A DNA stretch of 54,234 bases from Catenulispora rubra (GTDB taxonomy: Bacteria; Actinomycetota; Actinomycetes; Streptomycetales; Catenulisporaceae): assembly GCF_015356825.1 (NCBI RefSeq), contig NZ_JAACYW010000049.1, forward strand, positions 1 through 54,234. The letters are read 5' to 3'. Shown here piece by piece: positions 52,296 through 54,234 of this stretch. Made by a program: the position numbers and the translations under genes. Numbering within the stretch: the stretch's first letter is position 1; every line of letters starts with the position of its first letter. The notes beneath the pieces are model-generated. The model was not told the origin of the DNA, did not search any database, and worked only from the letters and a program-made list of their open reading frames with translations.

Positions 52296-53258
52296 ATGAG
52301 TGAACGCAACCTCGCCCCGCGCCGGCTTCGCCGGGGCATGGCCGTGATCGGCGCAGTCGCGCTGGCCGCCGGCCTGGCCGCCCTGGGCGGCGGGACGGCA
52401 GCGGCCTCCGCGCCGCACGCCGCACCGCTGGCCAAGCACCACAAGCCGCAGCCGCAGCCGCACGGCCGGTTCGGCATCGTCCCGATGCGGTCGACGTCGA
52501 CAGCGTCGACGGCCTCCCGGGTCCACACCTTCTCCCCCGAATCCGGCGGCACCGGTGGCCCGCTGAACTACGGCGGCGGCCCCGTCCAGCACAACGTCCA
52601 GGTGTACCTCGTCTTCTGGGGTTCCCAGTGGGACAGCGACTCCAACGGCGTCCAGAGCTACATGCAGAACCTGTTCAGCGGCCTGGGCACCAGCTCGGAC
52701 TCCTGGTCGACGGTCACCAGCCAGTACACCGACAACTCCGGCTCGGGCCCGACCTTCGGCGGCGCCGTCCTGGCCGGCACCTGGGTGGACGACGGCAACG
52801 CGGCCCCGCAGTCCGCAGCCCAGTCCGACATCGCCGCCGAGGCGGAGAACGGCGTCTCGCACTTCGGCATCACCCCGACCGGCGACACCCAGATCGTGGT
52901 CCTGAGCCCCTCCGGCACCAACCCCGACGGCTTCCCCAACTCCGGCTTCTGCGCCTGGCACGACTACGACGGCACGGTGTCCTACACCAACATGCCGTAC
53001 GTCCTCGACGCCGGCAGCAGCTGCGGCGCCAACAGCGTCTCCAACCAACTCGACGGCTTCAGCATCGTCGAAGGCCACGAGTACGCCGAGTCCGCCACCG
53101 ACCCCCAGCCCTCCTCCGGCTGGGTCGCCGGCGACGGCGAAGAGAACGGCGACCTGTGCGCCTGGTACAACCTCGGCTCCATCAGCCTGCCCACCGGCAG
53201 CTTCGCCATGCAGCCGACATGGAGCAACGCGGCCAACGGCTGCGCGATGTCGGGCTGA
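52296..53258 (+). CDS. Secreted protein with HExxE motif
   Basis: The protein has 320 residues from ATG 52296; ATG 52281 would add five residues. A signal peptide (residues 1-38, ending GTAAASA) leads to a His/Pro/Gln spacer. The mature part contains VQHNVQVYLVFWGSQWD near its start, and IVEGHEYAESATDPQPSSGW followed by GDGEENGDLCAWYNLG near the end. The HExxE...TDP...G(D)xC pattern resembles a putative metal-binding motif in secreted actinobacterial proteins that are sometimes compared with plant EXORDIUM proteins. A zinc-dependent activity is possible; no homologue of known function is recalled. Confidence 0.68.
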   Translation: MSERNLAPRRLRRGMAVIGAVALAAGLAALGGGTAAASAPHAAPLAKHHKPQPQPHGRFGIVPMRSTSTASTASRVHTFSPESGGTGGPLNYGGGPVQHNVQVYLVFWGSQWDSDSNGVQSYMQNLFSGLGTSSDSWSTVTSQYTDNSGSGPTFGGAVLAGTWVDDGNAAPQSAAQSDIAAEAENGVSHFGITPTGDTQIVVLSPSGTNPDGFPNSGFCAWHDYDGTVSYTNMPYVLDAGSSCGANSVSNQLDGFSIVEGHEYAESATDPQPSSGWVAGDGEENGDLCAWYNLGSISLPTGSFAMQPTWSNAANGCAMSG

Positions 53259-53285
53259 GGAAGCGACGGCCACCGGACGGACGCT

Positions 53286-53302
53286 TGATCCGATGCGGAT
53301 CA
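53286..53302 (+). terminator. Short hairpin TGATCCG-ATG-CGGATCA
   Basis: A perfect 7-bp stem with a 3-base loop, 27 bases after the HExxE gene, flanked by AGGAAGC and GCTTCCT further out. Confidence 0.5.
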
Positions 53303-53324
53303 GCTTCCTGAGGTGAGGAACGCC

Positions 53325-53356
53325 GAGCCGGTCCCCGTTCGCGCGGGGGCCGGCTC
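53325..53356 (+). terminator. GC-rich terminator hairpin
   Basis: GAGCCGG-T-CCCC (53325-53336) pairs with GGGG-G-CCGGCTC (53345-53356 region) around a short loop, followed by TGTT. Likely the main terminator of the HExxE gene. Confidence 0.7.
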
Positions 53357-53433
53357 TGTTCAGGCTCGGTGGCGACAGGGCGCGCACGACCGGCCCTGTG
53401 GTTCGTGGGTCCGACCGGACCATGCGGGGTGTT

Positions 53434-53593
53434 GGTTCTGGGTCCCTCGCCGCGTCAGCGGGCGCAGCCAACCTGCCCGGTTTGGCGGTGTCAAGCCGGA
53501 CGGAGATGGACCACAGCAAGTGTGATCCGGCTTGATTCCGCCAAACCGGGCAGGTTCCGTTTACGGCGATGACGCGGCGAGGGACCCAGAACC
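53434..53593. repeat. Long imperfect inverted repeat
   Basis: The outer arms 53434-53457 and 53570-53593 are 24 bases and perfectly complementary. The inner arms 53470-53500 and 53526-53556 match at 29 of 31 positions. Between them are a 12/13-base unmatched segment and a 25-base loop. No gene is inside. It may be a palindromic repeat element, a MITE-like relic or a recombination product. Confidence 0.85.
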
Positions 53594-54234
53594 TTGGCGA
53601 CCACAAGCAGCGACCGCCAGCAAACAGCGCAACGCAGGCAACAGCGGACAGAAAACTGAATAGTCACGGACCGCCGCCATCAAGCCCGACGCACGGGTCG
53701 CCCCCTCGTCGAGGAGGCCCGCCAGAGGCCTCAACGCACCCACCAAACGCGGCCGCCACCCGCCAGACCAAACGCATGCGCAGTGACTCGGACCGCCGCG
53801 CGATCGTGCACGCGAAAACCGCCACCCGCCAGCGCAACCGAGCGCGCGGGTCAGGCATGGCGGCATTTTGTTAGGGAATTATCGCCCCTTATACACAGAT
53901 ATAGCACGCGCCACCGACAACCCACACCCACACCAGCGGCCGCCAGCGCGCCACGCCCGAACTCGGGCCGGTGCGCGGTCGTGCCCACGACAACCGGCGG
54001 CCGCCAGCGCAACCTGCCACGCTCAACCGAACTGCGTCCCCCGCGAGGCCATCCAACCATTGGCGAAGCCGTAAAGATCGCCTGTGAAACCACACACAAA
54101 CAGCACATACACCCCCTCAGCCGACCCCTGGTCGTCACACGGAGAGCGCAGGCTACTGCGGCAGCACCCCCGCCGGGACAGTACTCCCGACGGCATTCCC
54201 ACCTTGACCCGCGCCCGCACCCGCGCCCCCGCCC
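53594..54234. other. Non-coding right end
   Basis: About 640 bases without a believable gene; frames are short and Arg/Pro/Ala-rich. An AT-rich patch at 53865-53910 contains TTATACACA, a match to the DnaA-box consensus, but only one. CCGCCAGCGCAAC-like fragments recur. Confidence 0.5.

Noticed and set aside
53875..53910. Replication origin because of TTATACACA
   Set aside because: Only one DnaA-box-like match and no dnaA, dnaN or gyr genes nearby; chance match.

Overview
The window is high-GC, densely coded actinobacterial DNA. It has GTG and TTG starts, many translationally coupled ATGA overlaps, Tat and lipoprotein secretion signals, LuxR, OmpR, TetR, MerR and AraC regulators, and an ECF sigma/zinc anti-sigma pair. 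Secreted S53 peptidases and large secreted proteins suggest a soil, Streptomyces- or Catenulispora-like actinomycete; the genus is a guess. I saw no rRNA, tRNA or CRISPR array.

Layout. 1-5.7 kb: tail of a TPR regulator, an integrase/transposase remnant, a MerR regulator, an ABC-2 permease with a frameshifted ATPase, a scar where a sensor kinase and a LuxR response regulator were fused by deletion, and a small unknown protein. 6-10.3 kb: a LysR regulator divergent from a PLP desulfhydrase/deaminase-like gene, a quinone oxidoreductase-like gene and two SnoaL-like genes, both preceded by an ACTTGA-N4-TCAAGT palindrome. 10.4-15.6 kb: a signalling island with a HisKA-only protein, an OmpR-type regulator, an HPt-like protein lacking its histidine, a hybrid kinase and a PAS kinase. 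15.8-23.7 kb: a methyltransferase, then a polysaccharide operon (GT2 synthase, GalE, UDP-glucose dehydrogenase, UDP-glucuronate decarboxylase, beta-helix lipoprotein) behind a structured leader in which a hairpin holds the first Shine-Dalgarno. 23.8-27.4 kb: an S53 peptidase and a secreted protein resembling the non-catalytic part of actinobacterial S8 proteases. 27.7-32.9 kb: TetR, two aldo/keto reductases, an alpha/beta hydrolase and AraC, with clear operator pairs.

32.9-44.5 kb is the most interesting part: a RiPP-like biosynthetic cluster. A 60-residue precursor candidate, whose only basic residues are two arginines in Arg-Pro pairs near its C terminus, starts a seven-gene operon. The operon encodes two type III PLP decarboxylase-like proteins, two 2OG-Fe(II) oxygenase-like proteins (one with altered metal ligands), an arginase with an N-terminal domain that looks like a RiPP recognition element, and a fold-type-I PLP enzyme. 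The divergent operon encodes an MFS exporter, a PqqD/RRE-like protein and an HExxH peptide hydroxylase-like protein. A double GNAT and an APH-like kinase follow. The reading proposed here is that the arginase converts peptide arginine to ornithine and the oxygenases and PLP enzymes modify the product further; the chemistry is inference.

44.6-54.2 kb: secreted hydrolase, fragment of a secreted protein, HNH-like lipoprotein, beta-propeller protein, ECF sigma factor with zinc-binding anti-sigma factor, a DVWAAG-repeat secreted protein, an alpha/beta hydrolase-OsmC fusion and a secreted HExxE protein. The last kilobase has no convincing gene but holds terminator hairpins and a long inverted repeat.
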